Shown: piece by piece, positions 1-8,301 of the stretch
Layout: every line of letters begins with the position of its first letter
Numbering within the stretch: position 1 is the first letter of the stretch
Origin: Flavobacteriales bacterium
GTDB taxonomy: Bacteria; Bacteroidota; Bacteroidia; Flavobacteriales; TMED113
Direction: 5' to 3'
DNA length: 37,574 nucleotides
Assembly (NCBI GenBank): GCA_002698365.1
Contig: NZWM01000015.1
Coordinates: forward strand, 1 to 37,574
The notes under the pieces: generated by a model
Told to the model about the DNA's origin: nothing
Databases searched by the model: none
The model's input: the letters and a program-made list of their open reading frames with translations, nothing else
Made by a program: the position numbers and the translations under genes

Positions 1-17
1 TATGAAAGTGGGTGCTT

Positions 18-437
18 TTATTTTATAAAGACATAGGTCCCGTCACCATCAATTGGCAGAAATGATACCATTGTTTCAGAAATATCTATTATTAGTGCGA
101 ATTCATCATCAATTTGAATGGTATCATTTACAGAACAACCCCCAGACCAAGTGACACTATTACCATCTGAATCAACACCTGTGCCATCAGAGTTAAAGGT
201 TATAATATTAGGACATCCGCCATACTCTATCTGTATAATTGATGTGTTTTTTTCTGAGCAAGGCACATCTTCTATAGATACGCCTGGACATATTTCACAA
301 TCATCTTGAGCGCTATCTATGAAATAAAATAATTCCCAACTCCCATATAATAAACACTCAGTCTCAACGACATTATCTTCTTGCTCACAACTAAAGAAAA
401 ACATTAGCGGTATAAATAAGCATAATAACTTTTTCAC
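18..437 (-). CDS. small secreted lipoprotein, unknown function
   Basis: ORF with lipobox-like N-terminus MKKLLCLFIPLMFFFSC; GTG start directly after repeat -7 box TATATTTG (reverse strand). Confidence 0.75.
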   Translation of the reverse strand: MKKLLCLFIPLMFFFSCEQEDNVVETECLLYGSWELFYFIDSAQDDCEICPGVSIEDVPCSEKNTSIIQIEYGGCPNIITFNSDGTGVDSDGNSVTWSGGCSVNDTIQIDDEFALIIDISETMVSFLPIDGDGTYVFIK

Positions 438-438
438 A

Positions 439-484
439 ATTCAAATATAATGGTTTTAGTATTGAAAGGGAAGTGTTAGTCTAA
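439..484 (-). repeat. interspersed cassette repeat copy 1 (promoter-bearing)
   Basis: ttcaaatataatggttttagtattgaaagggaagtgttagtct. Confidence 0.85.
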
Positions 485-499
485 TGATAAAGACTAAGA

Positions 500-913
500 T
501 TAATTTATGTCCAAAATTTGAATAGACAGTATTAATTTTAATAGCCAACAGAATGTTCGGATATAATTGGATTTTATTAAAAATAAAATTTGATTTTTAG
601 GTTTTTCTTTAGAAATATTATTATGAACTGGAACTTGGAGGAAAAATGTACTTAACCATATGATTAAAGTTAAAACACCAATTAGTATTATTATTGCATT
701 GCTATAATGATTGGTTGTTATTTTTATAACCAACAGTAATTCTAAAACCATTAAAGGAGCTACGACATAACCCATTCTTTTTGTATAAGCCCTATGATAT
801 GTTTTAAAATCAGAGCCAATAAATTGAAACAGGGGGTAAGTAATGAATTGTGTCATTAAAATTATGCCCACTAAAATGGAATTTAACACAACATTATATA
901 ATAGAAAGTCCAT
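500..913 (-). CDS. 4-TM integral membrane protein (DUF1772-like?), paralog of 13064..13477
   Basis: hydrophobic ORF MDFLLYNVVLNSILVGIILMTQF...; near-identical second copy in window. Confidence 0.75.
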   Translation of the reverse strand: MDFLLYNVVLNSILVGIILMTQFITYPLFQFIGSDFKTYHRAYTKRMGYVVAPLMVLELLLVIKITTNHYSNAIIILIGVLTLIIWLSTFFLQVPVHNNISKEKPKNQILFLIKSNYIRTFCWLLKLILSIQILDIN

Positions 914-930
914 AAATGATAATATATCAG

Positions 931-976
931 ATATAAATATAAGTGTTTTAGTATTGAAAGGAAAGTGTTAGTCTAC
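931..976 (-). repeat. interspersed cassette repeat copy 2
   Basis: aaatataagtgttttagtattgaaaggaaagtgttagtct. Confidence 0.85.
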
Positions 977-1366
977 AGCAACAACTGTTATTGTTGCTGT
1001 CATCCCATTAAGAGCGTGTCCACCTACAGAGCAATCATAATTATAAAAGCCAGGAGCATTAAAAGTGTGTCTATATATTTCATCACCGACAATAGAAGTA
1101 GAAGGTGAATTAAAAGTTTCAGGATTATCAAAAGGCATATTGGTTAATGAGTTAATTTCTCCGTTAACGTCGTGTAGCCCCCCATCATTAATCCACCTAA
1201 TCTCTTCACCTTGATTAATCGTAATACTTGGTGGATCATAGTAAAAATTTCCTGCGAAAATGGTATGTGTAATTGTTGAGCTTACTTCTTCTTCCGAATT
1301 AGATTTCTCTTTTTCACAACTAAAGAAAAACATAAGTGGAATAAATAGTAATAATAATCTTTTCAT
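968..1366 (-). CDS. plastocyanin/cupredoxin-like lipoprotein
   Basis: MKRLLLLFIPLMFFFSC lipobox; ...GEEIRWINDGGLHDV...YNYDCSVGGHALNGM: type-1 Cu ligand pattern H...C..H..M; stop codon lies inside the repeat. Confidence 0.8.
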   Translation of the reverse strand: MKRLLLLFIPLMFFFSCEKEKSNSEEEVSSTITHTIFAGNFYYDPPSITINQGEEIRWINDGGLHDVNGEINSLTNMPFDNPETFNSPSTSIVGDEIYRHTFNAPGFYNYDCSVGGHALNGMTATITVVAVD

Positions 1367-1412
1367 ACTTCAAATATAATGGTTTTGGTATTGAAAGGGA
1401 AGTGTTAGTCTG
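1367..1412 (-). repeat. interspersed cassette repeat copy 3
   Basis: acttcaaatataatggttttggtattgaaagggaagtgttagtct. Confidence 0.85.
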
Positions 1413-1532
1413 GTAGCTAATTCAAACTAGGTGATTTTTGGTAGGCTTGAATTTCCTTGTATAACAGATGAAAATCGTGTAAATCCTTAAGTAGGTGGTT
1501 CGAAATAAGTCCAGTAGGGAGAGCAACAGATA

Positions 1533-1561
1533 AAGCATCTACGAAAGTGGGTGCTTTTTTA
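1533..1561 (+). terminator. intrinsic-terminator-like hairpin (plus strand), most complete copy of the repeat's right half
   Basis: AAGCATCTAC-GAAA-GTGGGTGCTT-TTTT: 10-bp stem (with G-U pairs on + strand), GNRA loop, T-tract. Confidence 0.6.
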
Positions 1562-2092
1562 TTTTTCTCTTCTGAATTGCTCATCCTGTTCTTTAAAATT
1601 ATCCAACAGATTAGGGAATCGTTGATCTTTTCCGAATAATTTCTTAGCCTTATTTTTAGTTATTAAATGAGTTTTATAACTCATATTGTTTTCAGTATAT
1701 ACAAAATACATGGCCCGGCCTAATGCGGGGGACTTTATATATCTTACTGTTAATTCTCCGTCAGGCACATTTATTGAAAAATAATTATCAAGTTTCTCAA
1801 ATCCATCTAAACACATAGCAGAAAAGTTCTCAAATGCATTGTCTAAATCATAAAATCCAAATTCATGTAGCTCTTCTATATTTTTAGAATCAGCATTTCT
1901 AAAAGTAAACGAATAATAATCCGCAGTCTCATTATTACGGTATTTATTACACTCCACATACGTAGTTCCCATGGATCTAAATTCTCCAATTAATTCAGGC
2001 TTTATTTTTTTTTCAATCTTTATATTTTTGTTCACAGATATTTGCCCAAATGATAAAAAAGGAATAATAAGAAGGAGTAATATTTTTTTCAT
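1559..2092 (-). CDS. secreted protein, unknown function
   Basis: signal peptide MKKILLLLIIPFLSFGQ shared with other cassettes. Confidence 0.75.
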   Translation of the reverse strand: MKKILLLLIIPFLSFGQISVNKNIKIEKKIKPELIGEFRSMGTTYVECNKYRNNETADYYSFTFRNADSKNIEELHEFGFYDLDNAFENFSAMCLDGFEKLDNYFSINVPDGELTVRYIKSPALGRAMYFVYTENNMSYKTHLITKNKAKKLFGKDQRFPNLLDNFKEQDEQFRREK

Positions 2093-2096
2093 AATA

Positions 2097-2246
2097 TTAA
2101 TTCTTGTAAAAGGCCATTGCTAAAAAAGTAATTGCCATAGACAATAACCCAACAGAAACTAAAATATTAGCATATGGAAAAGAATTGTGTTTAAATAATG
2201 CTCCAACACAAAATATTGCAATAGATAGATAATTAAGTTTTTTCAT
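2097..2246 (-). CDS. small 49-aa membrane protein (not in ORF track)
   Basis: MKKLNYLSIAIFCVGALFKHNSFPYANILVSVGLLSMAITFLAMAFYKN*; start directly after repeat promoter TATATTTGAAGTATG. Confidence 0.65.
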   Translation of the reverse strand: MKKLNYLSIAIFCVGALFKHNSFPYANILVSVGLLSMAITFLAMAFYKN

Positions 2247-2303
2247 ACTTCAAATATAAGTGTTTTAGTATTGAAAAGTAAGTCTATGAAAGTGGGTGAT
2301 TTT
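2247..2303 (-). repeat. interspersed cassette repeat copy 4
   Basis: acttcaaatataagtgttttagtattgaaaagtaagtctatgaaagtgggtgattttt. Confidence 0.85.
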
Positions 2304-2305
2304 TC

Positions 2306-2530
2306 TTATGACTGTCTATACATAACAAATATTATTACAGCGATAAGCCAAACAGTGAGCCCTAGAGCAAATTTCCAACTTACATAATAAATCAATCCCA
2401 TTAAAACAATAAGACATATTGCGGCAAATAATGGTCCACCACTCCCAGCATATTTTTTTCGAGTATGTTCTTTATCTGAAAGTATTTTTCCCTTATATTT
2501 CCCGTTCTTATCATAAACATGTTTTGCCAT
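2306..2530 (-). CDS. small membrane protein with N-terminal YDKNGKYKG motif
   Basis: MAKHVYDKNGKYKGKILSDKEHTRKK + 2 TM; motif shared with 8360..8962 and 12524..13000. Confidence 0.75.
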   Translation of the reverse strand: MAKHVYDKNGKYKGKILSDKEHTRKKYAGSGGPLFAAICLIVLMGLIYYVSWKFALGLTVWLIAVIIFVMYRQS

Positions 2531-2575
2531 ACTTCAAATATAGTGGTTTCAGTATTGAAAGGGAAGTGTTAGTAA
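2531..2575 (-). repeat. interspersed cassette repeat copy 5
   Basis: acttcaaatatagtggtttcagtattgaaagggaagtgttagt. Confidence 0.85.
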
Positions 2576-2608
2576 TTAGCGTCCTATATTTTCTACTAAT
2601 ATTTATAA

Positions 2609-2947
2609 TTAATCAATGTTCTTTAAGCAGGTCACAATACTGATAAATAACATAGAGCCTATGAGACCACTTTTTGTAAAACTTAAAATTAGTGCAACAG
2701 CAAGTAATGATTTTCCAATCCAGTTTAATTTACGTTGTTTTAAAATTTTAAAGACCAATGAAACTGAAATAAAAACAGATAAGATTTTGCTAAGGAAACC
2801 CGCAATATGATAAGTGATGCTCCCCAAATTTAATATCGCATCTAAGAGGAATATTGCAACCATTGAAACACTTGATACTACAATATAAAAAACTATTGCT
2901 TCAGTGATTGTTTTTTTATTTTCAAAAGATAATAGGTTTTTTAACAC
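2609..2947 (-). CDS. small membrane protein
   Basis: hydrophobic ORF between two repeats. Confidence 0.65.
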   Translation of the reverse strand: MLKNLLSFENKKTITEAIVFYIVVSSVSMVAIFLLDAILNLGSITYHIAGFLSKILSVFISVSLVFKILKQRKLNWIGKSLLAVALILSFTKSGLIGSMLFISIVTCLKNID

Positions 2948-2969
2948 ATTAAATAAGGTATAATTTCCA

Positions 2970-3030
2970 CTACAAATATAGTGATTCTAGTATTGAAAGG
3001 GTAGTCTACGAAAGTGGGCGATTTTGATTT
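2970..3030 (-). repeat. interspersed cassette repeat copy 6
   Basis: ctacaaatatagtgattctagtattgaaagggtagtctacgaaagtgggcgatttt. Confidence 0.85.
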
Positions 3031-3039
3031 TTAGATAGT

Positions 3040-3648
3040 TTAAAATAAGTGGAAGCCAAACCACCATGCAAATAAAAAATAAACTATGACTATAAAAATA
3101 ATAAATCCTAAACAGCCCCATATTCCGCCAGTTGAACTTTCTTTTTTGTGAAGCTTATCAATTGAGATTCCAGGTTTTTTTGCTTTTGTTTTTAGCCTTT
3201 CATCTCCCTTTGTTTCATCCTCTTTTTCTTTCTTTTTTTCCATTTCTTCTTCTGATCCCCAAGATGGATGTAGGTCCTTATTGTTGTTAATATATTCAGG
3301 AATACACTTATTACAAATGCACCCATGAACCACATTTGTGCCCCCCAACATTCCTTCCGAGACTGCTGAATAGTAATAACAAAAATTAACAGATCTTTCC
3401 AGCAAAGGTTTTTCCGGGTCTCCTAAAACTCTTTTAAGCCTTTTTCCAAAATCAGATAAACTGTCTTTCTTTTTTATGTGTGTATAAATATATTGTGGAA
3501 ATTTTTTTTTCAGTTCATTTGTTGGTAATTGACCACCAGCATCAGGAAATAACGTCTTTAATTCATTTTTATCAAAATTAAAATAACATAAATCTGCACG
3601 ACCTTTAATGGTTTGACCTGATGCATAGTTATCTAAAATTTGGACCAA
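3040..3648 (-). CDS. C-terminal half of a zinc-ribbon/TM protein (CxCxxCxPEYI), probably frameshifted from 3633..4169
   Basis: no ATG at the ORF start (TTG); frame open upstream through a G9 tract; HGCICNKCIPEYI aligns with 8360..8962. Confidence 0.6.
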   Translation of the reverse strand: MVQILDNYASGQTIKGRADLCYFNFDKNELKTLFPDAGGQLPTNELKKKFPQYIYTHIKKKDSLSDFGKRLKRVLGDPEKPLLERSVNFCYYYSAVSEGMLGGTNVVHGCICNKCIPEYINNNKDLHPSWGSEEEMEKKKEKEDETKGDERLKTKAKKPGISIDKLHKKESSTGGIWGCLGFIIFIVIVYFLFAWWFGFHLF

Positions 3649-4169
3649 GAATAAAATAATATCATCCCCCCCCCTGCTGAATGTCTTCGTTGTATCAGCT
3701 CTAAAAGTGATTTAGAACCACCTTTTTTAATTAGTTCTTTTTTTTCTGTTAGGCTTAATTCATCCCATGGAGTTTTAATTGTAAATAAGAAAGAGATGAG
3801 TTTGTGTTTTTTGTCCTTACTTAATTGATTCCATTTTTTTGTGTTTGCGTGTAAGAAAAAGGATAATTTATAATCAAATTTTTGAGTATATTCTAGCAAA
3901 AATTCCCATTTTTTGTTGCAGACTCTACAATTGGCAGTAGTAGGCGGTTCTTTATAGCGTTCTTTTTTAAAGGAGTATTTGTTTAATAATAATTGTGGCA
4001 TTGGGCTTACCATTTTTGGGCTATAAATGGGAGTTTTTGACTTGATTGAATCCATGTGAGCACGGTGCGCCTTCCAATCCGAAATACATTTTTTGGAACA
4101 GAATCTCGCAAAATAACCGGAGCCCATTGCTTCTTGCGTATTACACCAAGCACATTTTCGTTTACCCAT
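3633..4169 (-). CDS. zinc-finger protein (KRKCAWCN...FCSKKC), N-terminal part
   Basis: MGKRKCAWCNTQEAMGSGYFARFCSKKCISDW; near-identical head in 6237..6914; ends shortly after G9 tract. Confidence 0.7.
   Translation of the reverse strand: MGKRKCAWCNTQEAMGSGYFARFCSKKCISDWKAHRAHMDSIKSKTPIYSPKMVSPMPQLLLNKYSFKKERYKEPPTTANCRVCNKKWEFLLEYTQKFDYKLSFFLHANTKKWNQLSKDKKHKLISFLFTIKTPWDELSLTEKKELIKKGGSKSLLELIQRRHSAGGGMILFYSWSKF
3666..3674 (-). other. homopolymeric G9 tract (C9 on + strand) at ORF junction
   Basis: atcatCCCCCCCCCtgctg; 10 G would join the two frames. Confidence 0.8.
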
Positions 4170-4208
4170 TCTCCAAATATAGTACTTTTAGTATTGAAAG
4201 CTAAGAGG
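4170..4208 (-). repeat. interspersed cassette repeat copy 7
   Basis: tctccaaatatagtacttttagtattgaaagctaag. Confidence 0.75.
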
Positions 4209-4237
4209 TGATCTATTGCTCAACACAAAATCAAGAG

Positions 4238-4519
4238 TTAATGTATCATTAGTCTAAAAATCACATAAAAAATTACTCCTATAATAGGACAAATGACGGC
4301 ATATAAAAATTTAAAATGATTTTTAAAAAGATATCTATCTCGTTCTTCACCAAATATTAATGGAAACAAAAATGTAAAACACAATAGGGGTGTAAATATT
4401 TGCCAAGCAACAAACCAAATTAAATTATTGTTCCCATCTATTAATTTTACAATATTAAATTGTGTGTCAAGAAATTTAATAAATAAACACAATAGGATAA
4501 ATATTATAAAATTTTTCAT
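4238..4519 (-). CDS. small membrane protein
   Basis: hydrophobic ORF; ATG after CTATTTGAAGT. Confidence 0.65.
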   Translation of the reverse strand: MKNFIIFILLCLFIKFLDTQFNIVKLIDGNNNLIWFVAWQIFTPLLCFTFLFPLIFGEERDRYLFKNHFKFLYAVICPIIGVIFYVIFRLMIH

Positions 4520-4537
4520 ACTTCAAATAGAGTGATC
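4520..4537 (-). repeat. truncated cassette repeat copy 8
   Basis: acttcaaatagagtgatc, then sequence diverges into the upstream gene's 3' end. Confidence 0.5.
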
Positions 4538-4778
4538 ATGAAATGTCTTTATGATTAAAAAGGCGTATCCATAATTTAGAATTATTGATTTTACCAACAA
4601 TCATCCAAGAAATGAAACCACTTACAAGTATACCCATTTGGTTTAAACCGCTATCTCCATGGATATCAACTTCGCCAGTCATCATTAATGTAATGCTTAG
4701 ATTAATGACAGCAAATACCACAAATACAAATACAATAAATAAAATTAGATTTAATAAATAGCGTGCTAGTTTTTTCAT
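4536..4778 (-). CDS. small membrane protein
   Basis: MKKLARYLLNLILFIVFVFVVFAV...; two hydrophobic segments. Confidence 0.65.
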   Translation of the reverse strand: MKKLARYLLNLILFIVFVFVVFAVINLSITLMMTGEVDIHGDSGLNQMGILVSGFISWMIVGKINNSKLWIRLFNHKDIS

Positions 4779-4792
4779 AGTACTAAATTTTA

Positions 4793-4850
4793 TTTAAATA
4801 TACAGGTTTTAGTATTGAAAGGGCATTCTATGTAAGTGGGTTTTTATTTT
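4793..4850 (-). repeat. interspersed cassette repeat copy 9
   Basis: tttaaatatacaggttttagtattgaaagggcattctatgtaagtgggttttta. Confidence 0.8.
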
Positions 4851-6181
4851 ATAATATATTTTTTCTCAACAGCACCATCATCATAGATGTGTAATTGAAA
4901 TCCTTTATTAGTAGCTTCTCTTCCTAGTACATCTATTTTTTTAATTAATGATTTATTTGTAGTAGGTGTTTCTGTGATGTTGGTAGATGGTGTATTACCT
5001 TGTGCATCGGTTTTTATTAAATAAACACCATTAGAGATATTATTTGTAGTGCTTGTATGTGCTGCAATTATATATCCTCCATCACTTGTTTGTTGCACTG
5101 ATTGGGCCGTTTCATCACCTGCTCCCCCAAATGTTTGCGACCATTGTTCTTCTCCATTATCATTTGTTTTTAGCAGATAAATATTGCTATTTTGATTTTC
5201 ACCTGGAGCTACATATCCGGCAATTATATACCCTCCATCGGAAGTTTGTTGTACTGATCTACCACCATCATTTCCTGCCTCTCCAAATCTTTGAGCCCAT
5301 TCTTCCTGTCCTAGTTCATTTGTTTTTATGAGATATACATCAGTGTTGGCTACCCAGAAATCATTCGCCGGATTATAGATATCTTCTTCATCTTCCCCTG
5401 TAATTATATATCCTCCGTCTGTAGTTTGTTGAACACAATGAGCCTTATCATTCCCTGGACCCCCAAATATTTGTGACCATTGCTGCTCTCCATTAGCGTT
5501 TATTTTTGCCAAATAGATATCTGTTGTCGCATTCCCTAAAGAATTTATCACGCTAGTACAACCTGTCATTATATATCCCCCGTCAGTAGTTTGTTGAACG
5601 AACATAGCTCTGTCGTTAAATGATTCTTCAAATGTTTGTGACCATTGCTGCTCTCCATTTTCATCTGTTTTTAATAGATAAATATCAGACGAATCGTAGC
5701 CTGTAATTATATACCCCCCGTCTGTGGTTTGTTGAACAGCTTCTGCTATTCCAAAATCAAATATTTGTGACCACTGTTCTTCTCCATTGTTATCAACTTT
5801 TAAAAGATATGCGTTACCGCCCCCCATCCCAAATCCATTTACGTATCCCGCAATAACATACCCTCCGTCTGTGGTTTGTTGAATTGATTTTCCAAAATCC
5901 CAATACTCATTTCCATCCCAATATTCACTCCCAAATGTTTTGGACCATTGTTCTTCTCCATTAGAATCAGTTTTAAATATACAAATGTCAGAAGGTGTCA
6001 TTCCGAATAATACACTTTGAGTAAAGTGTGTTCCTCCACACACGATATATCCTCCGTCTTGCACTTGTTGTGCAGATGTGCCATAGTATCCGCTTCCAGT
6101 TGTGTTAGCACCGAATATCTGTTCCCAACCTTGTCCAAAAGATAAAAAAGGAATAATAAGAATTAGTAATGGTTTTTTCAC
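4844..6181 (-). CDS. secreted beta-propeller-like repeat protein with T9SS-like C-terminal domain
   Basis: GTG start; MKKPLLILIIPFLSFGQ signal; about 7 repeats GGYIITGY...DIYLLKTDENGEQQWSQTFGG; C-term IDVLGREATNKGFQLHIYDDGAVEKKYIIK. Confidence 0.85.
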   Translation of the reverse strand: MKKPLLILIIPFLSFGQGWEQIFGANTTGSGYYGTSAQQVQDGGYIVCGGTHFTQSVLFGMTPSDICIFKTDSNGEEQWSKTFGSEYWDGNEYWDFGKSIQQTTDGGYVIAGYVNGFGMGGGNAYLLKVDNNGEEQWSQIFDFGIAEAVQQTTDGGYIITGYDSSDIYLLKTDENGEQQWSQTFEESFNDRAMFVQQTTDGGYIMTGCTSVINSLGNATTDIYLAKINANGEQQWSQIFGGPGNDKAHCVQQTTDGGYIITGEDEEDIYNPANDFWVANTDVYLIKTNELGQEEWAQRFGEAGNDGGRSVQQTSDGGYIIAGYVAPGENQNSNIYLLKTNDNGEEQWSQTFGGAGDETAQSVQQTSDGGYIIAAHTSTTNNISNGVYLIKTDAQGNTPSTNITETPTTNKSLIKKIDVLGREATNKGFQLHIYDDGAVEKKYIIK

Positions 6182-6240
6182 ACTTCAAATATACCGGTTT
6201 TAGTCTGAAAAGGGAAGTCTATGCAAGTTAGTGCTTTTAT
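6182..6240 (-). repeat. interspersed cassette repeat copy 10
   Basis: acttcaaatataccggttttagtctgaaaagggaagtctatgcaagttagtgctttta. Confidence 0.85.
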
Positions 6241-6914
6241 TTTTTACTTTTAAAAACTTCCACAAACCATTGAGCGAGTGATTTATTTGGAAAGTAAGTT
6301 AAATTTTTTCTTAATCTAATAGATGTATAAATAACAATAAAAAAACAAATGATACATAAGCTCAAGAAAAATTGTAAGTAATCCTCATTTTTATTCCACC
6401 CAAATCCAATAAAACTAAATACGATAATCCAAAAACAAATCTGCAGTCTTTTGACACCTTTTCTAATATGTGATGCAGCATCTTCTTTCATGATGTTACT
6501 ATTTTTTCTTTCTACATCTATATTATATTTAGGAACACATTCCCAACACACACCTTTGTTATCAACACGGTGCAGTAATTTATATTCTTCATCATCAATT
6601 AGAATAGTTTTATAACTACCGATTTGCTTAATTTTTCTAAAATTACCAGCTTTAAATTCTTCTTTTTGTCTTTCATCATCAATCCCCCACCAACCATATT
6701 TTATCTTGTGGCTTACCCTAGCCAATATGCCACTCTCCCCACAATATTGACAGGTTCCAGCATCATGAGCTGAATTATATTCACGCATCGAACCCTTATT
6801 TCTTAAATCATGCGCTCTAGCTTCTGAAATGCATTTTTTGGAGCAGAATCTCTCAAAATAACTGGAACCCATTGCTTCTTGCTTATTACACCAAGCACAT
6901 TTTCGTTTACTCAT
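6237..6914 (-). CDS. zinc-finger (KRKCAWCN...FCSKKC) membrane protein
   Basis: MSKRKCAWCNKQEAMGSSYFERFCSKKCISEARAH; additional CxxC motifs; C-terminal TM segments. Confidence 0.8.
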   Translation of the reverse strand: MSKRKCAWCNKQEAMGSSYFERFCSKKCISEARAHDLRNKGSMREYNSAHDAGTCQYCGESGILARVSHKIKYGWWGIDDERQKEEFKAGNFRKIKQIGSYKTILIDDEEYKLLHRVDNKGVCWECVPKYNIDVERKNSNIMKEDAASHIRKGVKRLQICFWIIVFSFIGFGWNKNEDYLQFFLSLCIICFFIVIYTSIRLRKNLTYFPNKSLAQWFVEVFKSKK

Positions 6915-6950
6915 TCTTCAAATATAGTGGTTTCAGTATTTTGAGTAGTT
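6915..6950 (-). repeat. interspersed cassette repeat copy 11
   Basis: tcttcaaatatagtggtttcagtattttgag. Confidence 0.75.
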
Positions 6951-7293
6951 AGCTCATGTTTTTAATAATGACTCTAATCTCTTCTGCGCGATCATCTAAT
7001 TCCATGGAATGCTTAACTTCATTATAGATGATATTTAATTCTTCAATATTATTACTTGCAACAGCCTGTTCAATAGCTTTGTCAACAATATTTTGAGCAA
7101 TGTCAACACCCCGCTCTTCTTCTTTAAAATCAGCCCAACGTATTATTGAGGCCAATCTTAATATATCCCAATTTTTTCGCAGTTTTCGATTTAAATTATA
7201 TGCATAATTTTCAATCTCACTTTCATTAAAATCTTCTTCAATTGCATCTTCTAATTTGTCTAGTATTTCAGAGTAGTTGGTTTGGATATTCAT
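6949..7293 (-). CDS. small soluble acidic protein, unknown
   Basis: ORF between repeats; helical, charged. Confidence 0.65.
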   Translation of the reverse strand: MNIQTNYSEILDKLEDAIEEDFNESEIENYAYNLNRKLRKNWDILRLASIIRWADFKEEERGVDIAQNIVDKAIEQAVASNNIEELNIIYNEVKHSMELDDRAEEIRVIIKNMS

Positions 7294-7310
7294 AATGCTA
7301 AATTATTTTA

Positions 7311-7360
7311 TCTAAATATAGTGGTTTTAGTATTAAAAGGGACACATTAGTCTAATGTGC
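7311..7360 (-). repeat. interspersed cassette repeat copy 12
   Basis: ctaaatatagtggttttagtattaaaagggacacattagtctaatgtg. Confidence 0.8.
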
Positions 7361-7801
7361 CTTTATCCTTATTGGCTGTATAATAGAGTCTTTTTTTGAA
7401 AAGCTATTTGGGTGTGAGTTTAAAAAATAAGAATATTCATCCGCCCCCATTTGCATGGAACAAATGAGTTCGATAATATTATTAGTAAATTCATTAGGAT
7501 CTTTTGTAACATCTAGATTAAATCGTCTTCCACTATATGATATTAGAAAATCAGCTTCATTATTAAAACAAATATTACAATAGAAAAAATCAGCAAGAAT
7601 ATTTTTACAACTAACTCCTGTATCACCAAATAATGAGTTAAGTTCTTTTTCAGAAAATGTTGTAATAACTTCTCTTTGCTGATTTTCGAAGCTTGATTCA
7701 GTATTTATATTGGAAGAAACAAAATAATTGTTGTCATTACAATCAACAATAAATTGATGACTACAGCCCCAAAAGAGCAATAAGAAAATAAAAATCCTCA
7801 T
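7352..7801 (-). CDS. small lipoprotein, unknown
   Basis: MRIFIFLLLFWGCSHQF lipobox-like. Confidence 0.65.
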   Translation of the reverse strand: MRIFIFLLLFWGCSHQFIVDCNDNNYFVSSNINTESSFENQQREVITTFSEKELNSLFGDTGVSCKNILADFFYCNICFNNEADFLISYSGRRFNLDVTKDPNEFTNNIIELICSMQMGADEYSYFLNSHPNSFSKKDSIIQPIRIKAH

Positions 7802-7843
7802 AACTCAAATATAGTGGTTTTAGTATTGAAAGGAAAGTGTATT
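7802..7843 (-). repeat. interspersed cassette repeat copy 13
   Basis: aactcaaatatagtggttttagtattgaaaggaaagtgt. Confidence 0.85.
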
Positions 7844-8288
7844 AAAGCCACCGTCTAGTTGTTTTTTTGTATTTTTTGTATTCTTGTCCAAATAGGCTTT
7901 CCATAGCTTTCTCTTCAGGAATTATTTGAAATTTTGTAATAAAAGAAAGGAACAGCAATATAACAATTAGACCACCATAAAGATTAAATTTCAAAGCAAT
8001 TGATAATAGTATAAATACCATTCCGAGATACATGGGGTTTCTAGTATATTTAAAAATCCCTGTATTAACCAATGTTGATGTCTTAGTGAGATTTAGTGGG
8101 TTAATAGTGGTTTGATGATTTTTAAAAGACAAAAATGCTGTGCGAATAATAATAATTCCGCAGATTAATAATAAAATACTGAAAACATCCAATATCATCC
8201 CATGATGACTGGGGAAAAGATTCCTTGAGAAATAGACAGCCAAACCGGATATTAATGTTACAATTGGCGGAGGTATTTTATTATTCAT
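7842..8288 (-). CDS. isoprenylcysteine carboxyl methyltransferase (ICMT/PEMT)-family membrane methyltransferase
   Basis: NTGIFKYTRNPMYLGMVFILLSIAL...EEKAMESLFGQEYKKYKKTTRRWL. Confidence 0.85.
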   Translation of the reverse strand: MNNKIPPPIVTLISGLAVYFSRNLFPSHHGMILDVFSILLLICGIIIIRTAFLSFKNHQTTINPLNLTKTSTLVNTGIFKYTRNPMYLGMVFILLSIALKFNLYGGLIVILLFLSFITKFQIIPEEKAMESLFGQEYKKYKKTTRRWL

Positions 8289-8301
8289 AATATCATTTTT
8301 T

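Noticed and set aside
1480-1530. tRNA 3' end (ggtggttcgaaataagtccagtagggagagc)
   Set aside because: T-loop-like TTCGAA is present but the flanking stem does not pair and no cloverleaf could be formed.
5053-5331. Plus-strand ORFs antisense to coding genes (e.g. 118..309, 2419..2643, 5053..5331, 9194..9439, 12795..13022, 13761..14078, 14385..14648, 23281..23514, 25806..26048, 26351..26605)
   Set aside because: Composition mirrors the reverse complement of well-supported minus-strand genes; no recognisable domains.
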